From NCBI GenBank assembly GCA_014650015.1, contig BMUD01000018.1, positions 1 through 64,000 of the forward strand: a stretch of DNA of 64,000 bases. The letters run 5' to 3'. A program made the position numbers and the translations under genes. This document shows positions 50,422-60,435 of this stretch, piece after piece. The notes below the pieces were generated by a model. That model was given only the letters and a program-made list of their open reading frames with translations. It was not told the origin of the DNA and did no database searches. Each line of letters opens with the position of its first letter. Positions within the stretch are counted from its first letter, which is position 1. The stretch comes from Streptomyces griseoloalbus. Its GTDB lineage: Bacteria > Actinomycetota > Actinomycetes > Streptomycetales > Streptomycetaceae.

Positions 50422-52293
50422 CTACAGGTGACGGCGGCGGCCGGCGACCTGGGAGTCGTACCGCTCGCGGGCCCGGACGGCGGGCTCGCGGGCGGCCACC
50501 TCGGCCACCGGCACGTCCCACCAGGCCTCGGCCGGCGGAGCGGTGGGCGTCGGGTCGGTCTCGACGTACACGCACGTCGGCCGCTCGGAGGCGCGGGCCT
50601 CGGCCAGCGCGCCCCGCAGCTCCCGCACGGTCTTGGCGCGCAGCACGTCCATGCCGAGGCTGGCGGCGTTGGCGGCGAGGTCCACCGGCAGCGGGGCGCC
50701 GGTGAAGGTGCCGTCGTCGGCCCGGTAGCGGTAGGCCGTGCCGAAGCGCTCGCCGCCGGTCTCCTCGGACAGGCCGCCGATGGAGGCGTAGCCGTGGTTC
50801 TGGATCAGCACCAGATTGACCGGCAGGCCCTCCTGGACGGCGGTGACGATCTCCGTCGGCGCCATCAGATAGGTGCCGTCGCCGACCAGCGCCCAGACCG
50901 GGGTTCCGGGAGCCGCCTGCTGCACGCCCAGGGCGGCCGGGATCTCGTAGCCCATGCAGGAGTAGCCGTACTCCAGGTGGTACTGGCGCGGGCTGCGCGA
51001 GCGCCACAGCTTGTGCAGGTCGCCGGGGAGCGAACCGGCCGCGTTGATCACCACGTCCTCGTCGCCGACGACCGCGTCGAGCGCGCCGAGCACCTGCGTC
51101 TGGGTGGGTACGGCCGAGTCGTCGGCGGCCCGGTAGGCGGTCTCGACGACCTCCTCCCAGCGTTCCTTGCCGGCCCGGTACCCGGCCGTGTACGCCTCGT
51201 CCACGTGGTGCCCGGCCAGCGCCTCGGTGAGCCGCTCCAGACCGGTCCGCGCGTCGCAGACCAGGGTGCGCGCCGCCAGCTTGTGGGCGTCGAAGCCGGT
51301 GATGTTGAGGTTGAGGAAGCGCACGTCCGGGTTCTGGAAGAGGGTGCCGGAGGCGGTGGTGAAGTCGGTGTAGCGGGTGCCGACGCCGATCACCAGGTCG
51401 GCGGTGCGGGCGAGTTCGTCGCTCACCGCCGTGCCGGTGTGACCGATGCCGCCGAGGTCGGCGGGGTGGTCGTGGCGGAGCGAGCCCTTGCCGGCCTGGG
51501 TGGAGGCGACCGGGATGCCGGTGGCGTCCACGAACGCCCTCAGGGCCTCCTCGGCCTCGCTGTGGTGGACCCCGCCGCCCGCCACGATCAGCGGACGCCG
51601 CGCGGCCCGTACGGCCTCCACCGCCGCCGTCAGCTCGGCCGGGTCCGGTGCGGGGCGGCGCACGTACCAGACGCGCTCGGCGAAGAAATCCTCCGGCCAG
51701 TCGTAGGCCTCCGCCTGCACGTCCTGCGGGAGGGCCAGCGTCACCGCACCGGTCTCGGCCGGGTCGGCGAGCACCCGCATGGCGTTGAGCGCGGAGGGGA
51801 TCAGCGCCTCGGGGCGGGTGACACGGTCGAAGTACCTCGACACCGGGCGCAGCGTGTCGTTGACCGATACGTCGGCCGAGACCGGGTGTTCCAGCTGCTG
51901 GAGCAGCGGGTCGGCGGCCCGTGAGGCGAAGTAGTCACCGGGGAGCAGGAGCACCGGCAGGCGGTTGACGGTGGCGAGGGCGGCGCCGGTGACCAGGTTG
52001 GTCGCGCCGGGGCCGATGGAGGTCGTCACCGCCTGCGCCGAGAGCCGATTGAGCTGACGGGCGTAACCGACGGCGGCGTGCACCATCGCCTGCTCGTTGC
52101 GGCCCTGGTGGTACGGCATGACGTCGGCGGACTCGACCAGCGCCTGTCCGATGCCGGCCACGTTGCCGTGGCCGAAGATGCCCCACGTGCCCGCGACGAG
52201 CCGGCGCCTGACGCCGTCGCGCTCGGTGTACTGGGCGGACAGGAACCGCACCAGCGCCTGGGCGGTCGTCAGTCGGCGGGTGGTGGCGCTCAT
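50422..52293 (-). CDS. iolD: 3D-(3,5/4)-trihydroxycyclohexane-1,2-dione acylhydrolase
   Basis: The 623-residue ThDP enzyme opens the ring of the diketo-inositol to 5-deoxy-D-glucuronate. It is in the acetolactate-synthase superfamily with GIFGHGNVAGIGQAL, GRNEQAMVHAAVGYARQ (catalytic Glu), SIGPGATN, LPQDVQAEAYDWPEDFF, and the ThDP/Mg motif VGDGTYLMAPTEIVTAVQEG near 475-495. IGGLSEETGGERFGTAYRYR is specific to IolD. ATG 52293 overlaps the iolB stop. It is the last gene of the iolC-aldolase-iolB-iolD strand before the regulator. Confidence 0.94.
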   Translation of the reverse strand: MSATTRRLTTAQALVRFLSAQYTERDGVRRRLVAGTWGIFGHGNVAGIGQALVESADVMPYHQGRNEQAMVHAAVGYARQLNRLSAQAVTTSIGPGATNLVTGAALATVNRLPVLLLPGDYFASRAADPLLQQLEHPVSADVSVNDTLRPVSRYFDRVTRPEALIPSALNAMRVLADPAETGAVTLALPQDVQAEAYDWPEDFFAERVWYVRRPAPDPAELTAAVEAVRAARRPLIVAGGGVHHSEAEEALRAFVDATGIPVASTQAGKGSLRHDHPADLGGIGHTGTAVSDELARTADLVIGVGTRYTDFTTASGTLFQNPDVRFLNLNITGFDAHKLAARTLVCDARTGLERLTEALAGHHVDEAYTAGYRAGKERWEEVVETAYRAADDSAVPTQTQVLGALDAVVGDEDVVINAAGSLPGDLHKLWRSRSPRQYHLEYGYSCMGYEIPAALGVQQAAPGTPVWALVGDGTYLMAPTEIVTAVQEGLPVNLVLIQNHGYASIGGLSEETGGERFGTAYRYRADDGTFTGAPLPVDLAANAASLGMDVLRAKTVRELRGALAEARASERPTCVYVETDPTPTAPPAEAWWDVPVAEVAAREPAVRARERYDSQVAGRRRHL

Positions 52294-53183
52294 GCGGACC
52301 TCTCCGGTGCGGTGTAGAGGGGGAGTCGGGGGTCGGCCGGCTGGTCCGGCCAGGTGCCGCGGATCCAGGCGTGGTCGGGGTGGTCGCAGATCAGCCAGGC
52401 GCGCTCGGCCCCGGGGCCGGCCATGACGTTGAGGTAGTACATGTGGTGGCCGGGCACGGCCATGGACGGCCCGTGCCAGCCGTCCGGGATGAGGACGACG
52501 TCGCCGTCGCGGACCTCGGCCAGCACGTCCGTCTCGCGGCCCGGGCCGGACGGGGAGACCCGCTGGTAGCCGAGACCGGGCGTGCCGTCGTGGCCGGCGA
52601 ACTCGAAGTAGTAGATCTCCTCCAGCACGGACTCCTCGCCCGGCCGGTGCTCGTCGTGCTTGTGCGGCGGGAAGGAGGACCAGTTGCCGCCCGGGGTGAG
52701 CACCTCGACGGCGATGAGCTTGTCGCACTCGAACACGCCGGCCGCGCCGAAGTTGTTGACCTGCCGGGAGCAGTTCCCGGTGCCGCGCAGCTCCACCGGT
52801 ACGCCGGAGGCCGGACCGTAGCGGGCGGGCAGCCGGCGGGTGCAGCGGGCGCCGGTGAGCGCGAACCGTCCGCCGGCGGCGGAGGTCACGCTCGCGTGCG
52901 CGTCGCGGGGTACGTAGGCGAAGTCGGTGACGCCGTCGAACACGCCGGTGCGGCCGGTGAGTTCGAACGCGTCGTGCCCGAAGTCGTCGGCCGTGGTGAC
53001 GGTGCAGCCGCCGCTCAGCGGCAGCACGATCCACTCGCTCTCGCCCGCGTCGAAGGTGTGCGTGCCGCCCGGCGGCAGCTCCAGCACGCGCAGGCTCGAG
53101 TGGCCCCAGCCGGCCGTCTTCGGGCTCACGTCGACGAGGTAGGGGCCGGAGGGGGCCGAGCCCGCGGGAAGGTGATACGTCAT
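52290..53183 (-). CDS. iolB: 5-deoxy-glucuronate isomerase
   Basis: The 297-residue bicupin isomerises 5-deoxy-glucuronate to 2-deoxy-5-keto-gluconate. YHLPAGSAPSGPYLVDVSPKTAGW opens the protein, and the metal-binding cupin segment FPPHKHDEHRPGEESVLEEIYYFEF (His, His, Glu near 182-206) is present. VVLIPDGWHGPSMAVPGHHMYYLNVMAG follows. ATG 53183 is preceded by a GAGG-like site. It overlaps iolD by ATGA, showing a tight operon. Confidence 0.94.
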   Translation of the reverse strand: MTYHLPAGSAPSGPYLVDVSPKTAGWGHSSLRVLELPPGGTHTFDAGESEWIVLPLSGGCTVTTADDFGHDAFELTGRTGVFDGVTDFAYVPRDAHASVTSAAGGRFALTGARCTRRLPARYGPASGVPVELRGTGNCSRQVNNFGAAGVFECDKLIAVEVLTPGGNWSSFPPHKHDEHRPGEESVLEEIYYFEFAGHDGTPGLGYQRVSPSGPGRETDVLAEVRDGDVVLIPDGWHGPSMAVPGHHMYYLNVMAGPGAERAWLICDHPDHAWIRGTWPDQPADPRLPLYTAPERSA

Positions 53184-53211
53184 GCCATGCCTCCGTCTAG
53201 GAACGGGCTTC

Positions 53212-54087
53212 TCACAACAGACCGACGGCCGTGTCGACCGCCGCCTCCACACTGCCTCCGGCCGGGTAGAGCAGCGACCGGCCGACCACCATGCCCTGCA
53301 CGGTGGGCAGCCGCAGCGCCTTGCCCCACCGCTCGTACGCCGCCTCCTGGTCGCCGACCTCGCCGCCGAGGAGGACGACGGGCAGCGTCGAGGTCCGCAG
53401 TACCTCCGCCATGTCGTCGACGTCGTCGGTGACCGGGAGTTTCAGCCAGGTGTAGGCGGAGGTGCCGCCCAGACCGGAGGCGATGGCGATGGAGCGGGTC
53501 ACGGCCTCGGCGGACAGGTCGTTGCGGACCCGGCCGTCCACCCGGCGCGAGATGAACGGCTCCACGAACACCGGCAGCCGGCGTTCCGCCATGGCGTCGA
53601 CGGCGCGGGCGGCCGACTCCAGGGTGGTCAGCGAGCCCGGGTCGTCGTAGTCGACGCGGACCAGCAGCTTGCCCGCGTCGAAGCCGAGCCGGGCGATGTC
53701 CTCGGCGCGGTGGCCGGTGAAGCGGTCGTCCATCTCGAAGGCCGCTCCGGCCAGGCCGCCGCGGTTCATGGAGCCCATGACGACCTTGTTCTCCAGGACC
53801 CCGAGCAGCAGCAGGTCCTCCAGGATGTCGGCGGTGGCCAGCACCCCGTCCACGCCCGGCCGGGACAGGGCGATGCACAGACGTTCCAGCAGGTCGGCGC
53901 GGTCGGCCATGGCCAGGCGCCGGTCGCCGATGCCGAGCGCGCCCCGGGCGGGGTGGTCGGCGGCCACGATCATCAGCCGGCCGCTGTCGCCGATCAGCGG
54001 GCGGCGGGACCGGCGGGCGGCCGCCTCGGCGACGGCCTCCGGGTTCCGGGCTCGGACCGTGGTGAGGTCGGGGATGCTGAGGTTCAA
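53212..54087 (-). CDS. (Beta/alpha)8 aldolase of the iol pathway (Cgl0159-like)
   Basis: The 291-residue TIM barrel lies between iolB and iolC, where an aldolase is expected. SGRLMIVAADHPARGALGIGD, ILEDLLLLGVLENKVVMGSMNRGGLAG, AGKLLVRVDYDDP, VEPFISRRVDG and TSAYTWLKLPVTDDVD contain the class I aldolase features, with a candidate Schiff-base Lys in WLKLP. The role is probably cleavage of 2-deoxy-5-keto-gluconate 6-phosphate to malonate semialdehyde and DHAP, replacing IolJ. TTG 54087 has GGAG eight bases upstream. Function inferred from position. Confidence 0.82.
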   Translation of the reverse strand: MNLSIPDLTTVRARNPEAVAEAAARRSRRPLIGDSGRLMIVAADHPARGALGIGDRRLAMADRADLLERLCIALSRPGVDGVLATADILEDLLLLGVLENKVVMGSMNRGGLAGAAFEMDDRFTGHRAEDIARLGFDAGKLLVRVDYDDPGSLTTLESAARAVDAMAERRLPVFVEPFISRRVDGRVRNDLSAEAVTRSIAIASGLGGTSAYTWLKLPVTDDVDDMAEVLRTSTLPVVLLGGEVGDQEAAYERWGKALRLPTVQGMVVGRSLLYPAGGSVEAAVDTAVGLL

Positions 54088-54101
54088 GGCAAGTGCTCCG
54101 T

Positions 54102-55094
54102 TCAGAACTGGCTCGGCAGGCCCGCCGCGTGCGGCGACGCGGCCCGCGCGAGGAGGTCCGCGACCTCCGACTCGGTCGGCATGGCGGACGAACAGGCGAG
54201 GCGCGAGGCGACGAGGGCGCCGGCGGCGTTGGCGTGGCGCATGGTCCGCTCCAGGTCCCAGCCGGAGAGCAGACCGTGGCAGAGCGAGCCGCCGAAGGCG
54301 TCGCCCGCGCCGAGGCCGTTGACCACCTCGACCGGCACCGGCTCCACCTCGGCCCGGGTGCCGTCGCGGTGCACGGCGAGCACGCCCTCGGGGCCCTGCT
54401 TGACCACGGCCAGCTCCGCACCCGCGGCCAGCAGCGCCTCGGCGCAGGCCTCGGGCGCGCGCACCCCGGTGGCGACCTCGCACTCCTCCAGGTTGCCGAC
54501 CGCGACCGTGGCGTGCCGCAGGGCCTCGCGGTAGTACGGACGGGCCTGTCCGGGGTCGCGCCAGAACATCGGGCGCCAGTCGAGGTCGAAGACGGTGATG
54601 CCGGCCCTGCCACGGGCCTCCAGCGCGCCGAGGGTGGCCGAGCGGCTCGGTTCCTCGCTCAGACCGGTGCCGGTGACCCAGAAGACACCGGCCGCGCGGA
54701 CGGCGGGCAGGTCCAGCTCGTCGGCGTGGATCTCCAGATCGGGGGCCTTGGGGCGGCGGTAGAAGTAGAGCGGGAAGTCGTCCGGCGGGAAGATCTCACA
54801 GAACGTGATGGGGGTGGGGTACGCGGCGACCGGCGTGACCCAGCGGTCGTCGACGCCGAAATCCACCAGCGCCTCGTGCAGATAGGTGCCGAAGGGGTCG
54901 GCCCCGGTGCGGGTGATCACCGCCGTGGAGCGGCCCAGGCGGGCGGCCGCGACCGCCACGTTCGCGGCCGAACCGCCCAGGAACTTCCCGAATGTCTCCA
55001 CTTGCGACAGCGGGACACCGGTCTGCAGCGGATAAAGATCGACCCCGATGCGGCCCATGGTGATCAGGTCGAAATACTGTGGTGAGTCGGCCAT
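54102..55094 (-). CDS. iolC: 5-dehydro-2-deoxygluconokinase
   Basis: The 330-residue PfkB-family kinase phosphorylates 2-deoxy-5-keto-gluconate. PfkB signatures are FGKFLGGSAANVAVAAARLG (about 36-55) and VNGLGAGDAFGGSLCHGLL with the catalytic Asp (about 260-275). The interior ITFCEIFPPDDFPLYFYRRP and FDLDWRPMFW are typical of IolC. GAGGAG about nine bases before ATG 55094 supports the start. It is the first gene of the leftward iol operon. Confidence 0.93.
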   Translation of the reverse strand: MADSPQYFDLITMGRIGVDLYPLQTGVPLSQVETFGKFLGGSAANVAVAAARLGRSTAVITRTGADPFGTYLHEALVDFGVDDRWVTPVAAYPTPITFCEIFPPDDFPLYFYRRPKAPDLEIHADELDLPAVRAAGVFWVTGTGLSEEPSRSATLGALEARGRAGITVFDLDWRPMFWRDPGQARPYYREALRHATVAVGNLEECEVATGVRAPEACAEALLAAGAELAVVKQGPEGVLAVHRDGTRAEVEPVPVEVVNGLGAGDAFGGSLCHGLLSGWDLERTMRHANAAGALVASRLACSSAMPTESEVADLLARAASPHAAGLPSQF

Positions 55095-55207
55095 TGATCG
55101 ACGCTCCTCGAGGTGCTGGGGATGCGGGTCCCGGGACGCCCTGCCACGGTGGGACGTGCATTCCAGGGACCTGCTGCTTCCCAGGTGTAGGTCTCGAAGG
55201 GCGGCGA

Positions 55208-55271
55208 TGTCAATAGTTTGTACTTACATTCGGACTAGCTCGTGAAATGATGTCTTAACAAAGTATTGACA
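55208..55271. promoter_or_regulatory. Symmetrical divergent promoter/operator of the iol operons
   Basis: TGTCAATAGTTTGT (55208-55221) and ACAAAGTATTGACA (55258-55271) are inverted copies with one mismatch. Each contains a TTGACA -35 pointing outward. The rightward -35 (55266-55271) has a TTGGAT -10-like hexamer 17 bases later (55289-55294); the leftward one has TACACC (55189-55184) 18 bases on. A regulator bound to the arms could bridge both promoters. Confidence 0.7.
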
Positions 55272-55410
55272 GCAGGCGGTTCTGTGGATTGGATCGCGTC
55301 CCAGCACAACCGCCGTGTTCTACGGCACACTCCCGGACTCCCGAGGCTCCGGGCACCGGATCCTCGGACTCCCGCCCTTTCCCCGTGTAGCACAGTGAGG
55401 TGCAGGACAG

Positions 55411-56430
55411 ATGGACCGCTCTTCTCACACCCGCTCCCGCAGAGTCGCGCCGTTCGTCGCGGTCGCAGCGGCAGCCGCCCTGACGCTCGCCGGCTGCTCC
55501 AGCGGTTCCGGCGGCAAGAAGTCCGAGGAGGGCGGCGCCGAGGCCTCGGCGGGCAAGGCGAGCACGCCGCGTATGACGGTCGCCCTGGTCACCCACCAGG
55601 CCCCCGGCGACACCTTCTGGGACATCGTCCGCAAGGGCGCCGAGGCCGCGGCCGCCAAGGACAACGTCAAGCTCGTCTACTCGGCCGACCCGAACGCCGG
55701 CAGCCAGGCCACCCTGGTGCAGAACGCGATCGACCAGAAGGTCGACGGCATCGCGGTCACCCTCGCCAAGCCGGACGCGCTCAAGGACGTCATAGCGAAG
55801 GCGGAGGCGGCCGGCATCCCCGTCGTCGGCCTCAACTCCGGCCTGAGCGACTGGAAGGACCTCGGCCTGCTCGAGTTCTTCGGCCAGGACGAGTCGGTGG
55901 CGGGCGAGGCGTTCGGCAAGAAGCTGAACGAGGTCGGCGCGAAGAACGCCGTCTGCGTCATCCACGAGCAGGGCAACGTCGGCCTGACCCAGCGGTGCGA
56001 CGGGGTGAAGGAGACCTTCGAGGGCGAGACCCAGATCCTCAACGTCAACGGCACCGACATGCCGTCGGTGAAGTCGACGATCACCGCCAAGCTGAAGCAG
56101 GACTCCTCCATCGACTACGTCGTCACGCTCGGCGCGCCCTTCGCGCCGACCGCGGTGCAGTCGGTGGGCGACGCGGGCAGCGAGGCGAAGGTCGCCACCT
56201 TCGACCTCAACAAGGAGCTGACCAAGGCGATCGAGGCCGGCGACATCCAGTTCGCCGTGGACCAGCAGCCCTACCTGCAGGGCTACCTCGCCGTCGACGG
56301 CCTGTGGCTCTACGAGAACAACGGCAACTACAGCGGTGGCGGTGAGGAGCCGGTGCTGACCGGCCCGGCGTTCGTCGACGAGTCCAACGTCGAGGCGGTC
56401 TCCGAGTACGCCGCGAAGGGCACGCGGTGA
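55411..56430 (+). CDS. Inositol/sugar ABC transporter substrate-binding lipoprotein
   Basis: The 339-residue protein is a periplasmic-binding-protein-4 type lipoprotein. A signal ends in the lipobox LAGC with Cys at residue 29, a Gly/Ser/Lys-rich spacer follows, then RMTVALVTHQAPGDTFWDIVRKGAEAAA, NAIDQKVDGIAVTLAKPDALKD and VGLNSGLSDWKDLGLLEFFGQDES. These are the typical sugar-contact loops. It probably binds myo-inositol or an inositol derivative, given the flanking iol genes. It starts the rightward operon; the 140-base leader is normal for a divergent promoter. Confidence 0.88.
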   Translation: MDRSSHTRSRRVAPFVAVAAAAALTLAGCSSGSGGKKSEEGGAEASAGKASTPRMTVALVTHQAPGDTFWDIVRKGAEAAAAKDNVKLVYSADPNAGSQATLVQNAIDQKVDGIAVTLAKPDALKDVIAKAEAAGIPVVGLNSGLSDWKDLGLLEFFGQDESVAGEAFGKKLNEVGAKNAVCVIHEQGNVGLTQRCDGVKETFEGETQILNVNGTDMPSVKSTITAKLKQDSSIDYVVTLGAPFAPTAVQSVGDAGSEAKVATFDLNKELTKAIEAGDIQFAVDQQPYLQGYLAVDGLWLYENNGNYSGGGEEPVLTGPAFVDESNVEAVSEYAAKGTR

Positions 56431-57509
56431 TGAGCATGGCCCAACAGGCTGAGCCGGCGGTGAACACCCCACCGCCGGCCCCCGGCCCGAAACAGGCCGA
56501 CGGCCGGACCGTGCGGCGCCCGCTGGCGCTGCGCCTGCTGGCCCGGCCCGAGGTCGGTGTGTTCCTCGGCGCCGTGGCCGTCATGGTGTTCTTCCTGTTC
56601 GCCGCGCCGCCGGTGCGCGACGGCAGCTCCATGGCGAACATCCTCTACCAGTCGTCGGTCATCGGGATCATGGCGCTGCCCGTGGCCCTGCTGATGATCG
56701 GCGGCGAGTTCGACCTCTCGGCCGGCGTCGCCGTGGTGGCCTCGGCGCTGACCGCGAGCATGCTCAGCTACCAGCTCACGCTGAACGTGTGGGTGGGCGT
56801 GATCGTCGCCCTGGTGGTGTCCCTCGCCGTCGGCATGTTCAACGGCTGGATGCTGGTCAGGACCGGGCTGCCGAGCTTCCTGGTCACCCTCGGCACCTTC
56901 CTGATCCTGCAGGGCGTCAACCTGGCGGTGACGAAGCTGGTCACGGGCAACGTCGCCACCGACAGCATCAGCGACATGGACGGCTTCGACCAGGCCAAGG
57001 CGATCTTCGCGTCCAGCTTCGACGTGGCCGGCGTCCAGGTGAAGATCACCGTGGTGTGGTGGCTCGTCTTCGCGGCCCTGGCCACCTGGGTCCTGCTGCG
57101 CACCAAGTACGGCAACTGGGTCTTCGCGGTCGGGGGCAACAAGGACAGCGCCCGCGCGGTCGGCGTCCCTGTCACCTTCACCAAGATCTCGCTGTTCATG
57201 CTGGTCGGCTTCGGCGCCTGGTTCGTCGGCATGCACAACCTGTTCTCCTTCAACACCGTGCAGTCCGGCGAGGGCGTGGGCCAGGAGCTCATCTACATCG
57301 CGGCGGCGGTCATCGGCGGCTGCCTGCTGACCGGCGGCGCCGGCAGCGCGATCGGCCCGGTCTTCGGCGCCTTCATGTTCGGCATGGTGCAGCAGGGCAT
57401 CGTCTACGCCGGCTGGAACCCCGACTGGTTCAAGGCGTTCCTCGGCGTGATGCTGCTCGGCGCCGTCCTCATCAATCTGTGGGTCCAGCGCACGGCGACC
57501 CGGAGGTGA
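56427..57509 (+). CDS. Inositol/sugar ABC transporter permease
   Basis: The 360-residue RbsC-type permease has about ten membrane helices. Family blocks are [21 protein letters not shown] (about 75-95), [37 protein letters not shown] and [29 protein letters not shown]. The GTG at 56427 overlaps the stop of the binding-protein gene; ATG 56430 is an alternative. A Pro-rich cytoplasmic N-terminus of about 45 residues precedes the first helix. Confidence 0.9.
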   Translation: MMSMAQQAEPAVNTPPPAPGPKQADGRTVRRPLALRLLARPEVGVFLGAVAVMVFFLFAAPPVRDGSSMANILYQSSVIGIMALPVALLMIGGEFDLSAGVAVVASALTASMLSYQLTLNVWVGVIVALVVSLAVGMFNGWMLVRTGLPSFLVTLGTFLILQGVNLAVTKLVTGNVATDSISDMDGFDQAKAIFASSFDVAGVQVKITVVWWLVFAALATWVLLRTKYGNWVFAVGGNKDSARAVGVPVTFTKISLFMLVGFGAWFVGMHNLFSFNTVQSGEGVGQELIYIAAAVIGGCLLTGGAGSAIGPVFGAFMFGMVQQGIVYAGWNPDWFKAFLGVMLLGAVLINLWVQRTATRR

Positions 57510-57514
57510 CCGCA

Positions 57515-58426
57515 ATGACCGACAAGACCACCGGCAGCCACGGCGCCGTACTCAAGGACACCGCGACCGACCAAGACCGCCCCCTGGTCGAACTCCGCGA
57601 CGCCGGCAAGTCCTACGGCAACATCCGCGCCCTGCACGGCGTCGATCTCACCGTCCACCCCGGCAAGGTGACCTGCGTCCTCGGCGACAACGGCGCCGGC
57701 AAGTCCACCCTCATCAAGATCATCTCCGGTCTGCACCGCCACACCGAGGGCGAGTTCCTCGTAGACGGCGAACCGGTGCGCTTCTCCACCCCGCGCGAGG
57801 CCCTCGGCAAGGGCATCGCCACCGTCTACCAGGACCTCGCGGTCGTCCCGCTGATGCCGGTCTGGCGGAACTTCTTCCTCGGCTCCGAGATGACCAAGGG
57901 CCCCTGGCCGGTCCGCCGCCTCGACATCGACCGGATGAAGAAGACGGCCGACGAGGAACTGCGCAACATGGGCATCGTCCTGGACGACCTGGAACAGCCC
58001 ATCGGCACCCTCTCCGGCGGCCAGCGCCAGTGCGTCGCCATCGCGCGCGCCGTCTACTTCGGTGCCCGGGTGCTGATCCTGGACGAGCCGACGGCCGCCC
58101 TCGGCGTCAAGCAGTCCGGCGTGGTGCTGAAGTACATCGCGATGGCCCGCGACCGCGGCCTCGGCGTCATCTTCATCACCCACAATCCCCACCACGCCTA
58201 CATGGTCGGCGACCACTTCAGCGTGCTGCGCCTGGGCACGATGGAACTGAGTGCCGGCCGCAGCGAGGTCAGCCTCGAGGAGCTCACCAACCACATGGCC
58301 GGCGGCGCCGAACTGGCCGCCCTGAAGCACGAGTTGGCGCAGGTCCGCGGTGTCGACACCGAGGAGCTGCCCGAGGAGGACGACCTCCAGGCCCCCGCAG
58401 CCGCAACTCCGGAAGGACAGTCCTGA
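57515..58426 (+). CDS. Inositol/sugar ABC transporter ATPase, single domain
   Basis: The 303-residue protein has Walker [19 protein letters not shown] (about 67-84), the Q-loop [17 protein letters not shown], signature [19 protein letters not shown], Walker [16 protein letters not shown] and the H-loop [15 protein letters not shown]. Rbs/Mgl-type ATPases usually have two fused domains; this one has one, so it would work as a homodimer. The C-terminal tail is acidic. GGAGGTGA six bases before ATG 57515 supports the start, and its stop is just before the next start. Confidence 0.9.
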   Translation: MTDKTTGSHGAVLKDTATDQDRPLVELRDAGKSYGNIRALHGVDLTVHPGKVTCVLGDNGAGKSTLIKIISGLHRHTEGEFLVDGEPVRFSTPREALGKGIATVYQDLAVVPLMPVWRNFFLGSEMTKGPWPVRRLDIDRMKKTADEELRNMGIVLDDLEQPIGTLSGGQRQCVAIARAVYFGARVLILDEPTAALGVKQSGVVLKYIAMARDRGLGVIFITHNPHHAYMVGDHFSVLRLGTMELSAGRSEVSLEELTNHMAGGAELAALKHELAQVRGVDTEELPEEDDLQAPAAATPEGQS

Positions 58427-58427
58427 C

Positions 58428-59330
58428 ATGGCAGTCGCGCTCGACCGCATCCGGGTCGGCTCCGCCCCCGACTCCTGGGGCGTCTGGTTCCCCGACGACC
58501 CGCAGCAGGTGCCCTGGCAGCGCTTCCTCGACGAGGTCGCCGAGGCCGGCTACTCCTGGATCGAACTCGGACCCTACGGCTACCTCCCGACCGACGCCGC
58601 CCGCCTCACCGACGAGGTGAACCGGCGGAACCTGAAGGTCTCCGCCGGCACCATCTTCTGCGGCCTGCACCGCGGCCCGTCCGAGTGGGACGCCACCTGG
58701 GAACAGGTCAGCCGGGTCGCCGCCCTCACCCGGGACATGGGCGCGAAGCACCTCGTCGTCATCCCGTCCTTCTGGCGCGACGACAAGACCGCCGAGATCC
58801 TGGAGGCCCCCGAGCTCACCACCGAGCAGTGGGGCCACCTCACCCGGGGCATGGAGCGCCTCGGCCGCGAGGTGCGGGACACCTACGGACTGGACATCGT
58901 CGTGCACCCGCACGCCGACACCCACATCGACACCGAGGAGCACGTCGAGCGCTTCCTCGACTCGACCGACTCCGACCTGGTCAACCTCTGCCTGGACACC
59001 GGCCACTACGCCTACTGCGGTGGCGACAGCGTCAAGCTGATCGAGACCTACGGCGAGCGCATCGGCTATCTCCACCTCAAGCAGGTCGACCCGGACATCC
59101 TCGCCGACGTCGTCAAGAACGAGATCCCGTTCGGACCGGCGGTCCAGCGCGGAGTGATGTGCGAACCGCCCGCCGGTGTCCCCGAGCTGGGCCCGGTCCT
59201 CACGGCCGCCCAGAAGCTGGGCGTGGACCTGTTCGCGATCGTCGAGCAGGACATGTACCCCTGCGAGCCGGACAAGCCGCTGCCGATCGCCGTACGCACC
59301 CGCAGGTTCCTGCGGTCCTGCGGCGCCTGA
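58428..59330 (+). CDS. Sugar-phosphate isomerase/epimerase, inosose dehydratase-like (IolE/IolI/IolH family)
   Basis: The 300-residue xylose-isomerase-like TIM barrel begins [45 protein letters not shown]. Metal ligands are expected in AGYSWIEL (Glu), [14 protein letters not shown] (His), [14 protein letters not shown] (Asp) and AIVEQDMYP (Glu). In the iol pathway this family dehydrates or isomerises 2-keto-myo-inositol. It begins one base after the ATPase stop, followed by an IolG-like dehydrogenase, so it belongs to the uptake and oxidation operon. Confidence 0.85.
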   Translation: MAVALDRIRVGSAPDSWGVWFPDDPQQVPWQRFLDEVAEAGYSWIELGPYGYLPTDAARLTDEVNRRNLKVSAGTIFCGLHRGPSEWDATWEQVSRVAALTRDMGAKHLVVIPSFWRDDKTAEILEAPELTTEQWGHLTRGMERLGREVRDTYGLDIVVHPHADTHIDTEEHVERFLDSTDSDLVNLCLDTGHYAYCGGDSVKLIETYGERIGYLHLKQVDPDILADVVKNEIPFGPAVQRGVMCEPPAGVPELGPVLTAAQKLGVDLFAIVEQDMYPCEPDKPLPIAVRTRRFLRSCGA

Positions 59331-59355
59331 CGACCCGCGGGGGAGGCGAGAGGCG

Positions 59356-60375
59356 ATGAACCGGCGCGAGCCACTGCGCATCGCCGTCATCGGCACCGGA
59401 CGCATGGGCGCGGACCACGTACGCCGTATCGACCGGGTCGTCAGCGGCGCGCGGGTCACCGCCGTCGTGGACGTCGACGCCGAGCGCGCCAGGTCCGTGG
59501 CCGCGGGCGTCGACGGCTGCACCGCCCACACCGACCCGGCCGCCGCGATGGCCGCGGCCGATGTCGACGCGGTGCTCATCGCCTCCCCGGGGCCGGCCCA
59601 CGAGGCCGCCCTGCTCGCCGCGTTCGAGCACGATCTGCCCGTCCTGTGCGAGAAGCCCCTCACCCCGGACGCCGCCTCCGCGCTGCGCGTCCTCGAAGCC
59701 GAACAGGCGCTCGGCCACCGCCGCGTCCAGGTGGGCTTCATGCGCCGCTACGACACCGAGTACGTGCGGCTCAAGGCCCTGCTGGAGACCGGCCGGCTGG
59801 GCCGCCCGCTGATGCTGCACAACCGGCACCGCAACGTGGCCAGCCCGCCCTTCTTCACCAGCTCCATGCTGATCAGCGACTCCGTGGCCCACGAGGTGGA
59901 CGCCACCCGGTGGCTGCTCGGCCACGAGATCACCGCCGTGACGGTGCTGCGCCCCGCCCCGTCGGCCGGCGCGCCCGAGGGACTGCGCGATCCGCAGTTC
60001 GTCGTCCTGGAGACCGACGGCGGCGCGCTCTCCGACGTCGAGATCTTCGTCAACTGCGGTTTCGGCTACCAGGTGCAGGCCGAGGTGGTCTGCGAACGCG
60101 GCACCGCCCGCATCGGCGACGGCCACGCCCTGGTCACCAACATGGCGGGCCACTGGGGCGGCACCATCGCCCAGGACTGGACCGACCGCTTCGCCCAGGC
60201 CTACGACGACGAGCTCCGGACGTGGGTCGACACCACCCGCCGAGGCGAGATCACCGGCCCGAGCACCTGGGACGGCTACGCCGCAGCGGCCGTCTGCGAG
60301 GCCGGGGTCCGGGCACTGGAAGAGGGCGGCCGGGTGGAGGTCGACCTGGTGGAGAAGCCGCCGCTGTACCGGTGA
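59356..60375 (+). CDS. iolG: Gfo/Idh/MocA oxidoreductase, myo-inositol dehydrogenase-like
   Basis: The 339-residue NAD(P)-dependent enzyme has the Rossmann start [20 protein letters not shown], the EKPL motif of [19 protein letters not shown] near 100 and [20 protein letters not shown]. The catalytic [15 protein letters not shown] with its Asp-x3-His is near 190. It most likely oxidises myo-inositol or a scyllo/D-chiro isomer to the inosose. GAGGCGAGAGG precedes ATG 59356. It ends the rightward operon; a strong terminator follows. Confidence 0.85.
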   Translation: MNRREPLRIAVIGTGRMGADHVRRIDRVVSGARVTAVVDVDAERARSVAAGVDGCTAHTDPAAAMAAADVDAVLIASPGPAHEAALLAAFEHDLPVLCEKPLTPDAASALRVLEAEQALGHRRVQVGFMRRYDTEYVRLKALLETGRLGRPLMLHNRHRNVASPPFFTSSMLISDSVAHEVDATRWLLGHEITAVTVLRPAPSAGAPEGLRDPQFVVLETDGGALSDVEIFVNCGFGYQVQAEVVCERGTARIGDGHALVTNMAGHWGGTIAQDWTDRFAQAYDDELRTWVDTTRRGEITGPSTWDGYAAAAVCEAGVRALEEGGRVEVDLVEKPPLYR

Positions 60376-60385
60376 CACCGCGCGC

Positions 60386-60414
60386 TACGGCCGCCCCCCT
60401 CGGGGACGGCCGTA
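60386..60414. terminator. Bidirectional terminator between convergent dehydrogenase genes
   Basis: TACGGCCG (60386-60393) and CGGCCGTA (60407-60414) form a perfect 8-base stem with an inner CCCC/GGGG pair, between convergent genes. Confidence 0.75.
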
Positions 60415-60435
60415 ACCCTGTGAGCCGGTGCTGCC

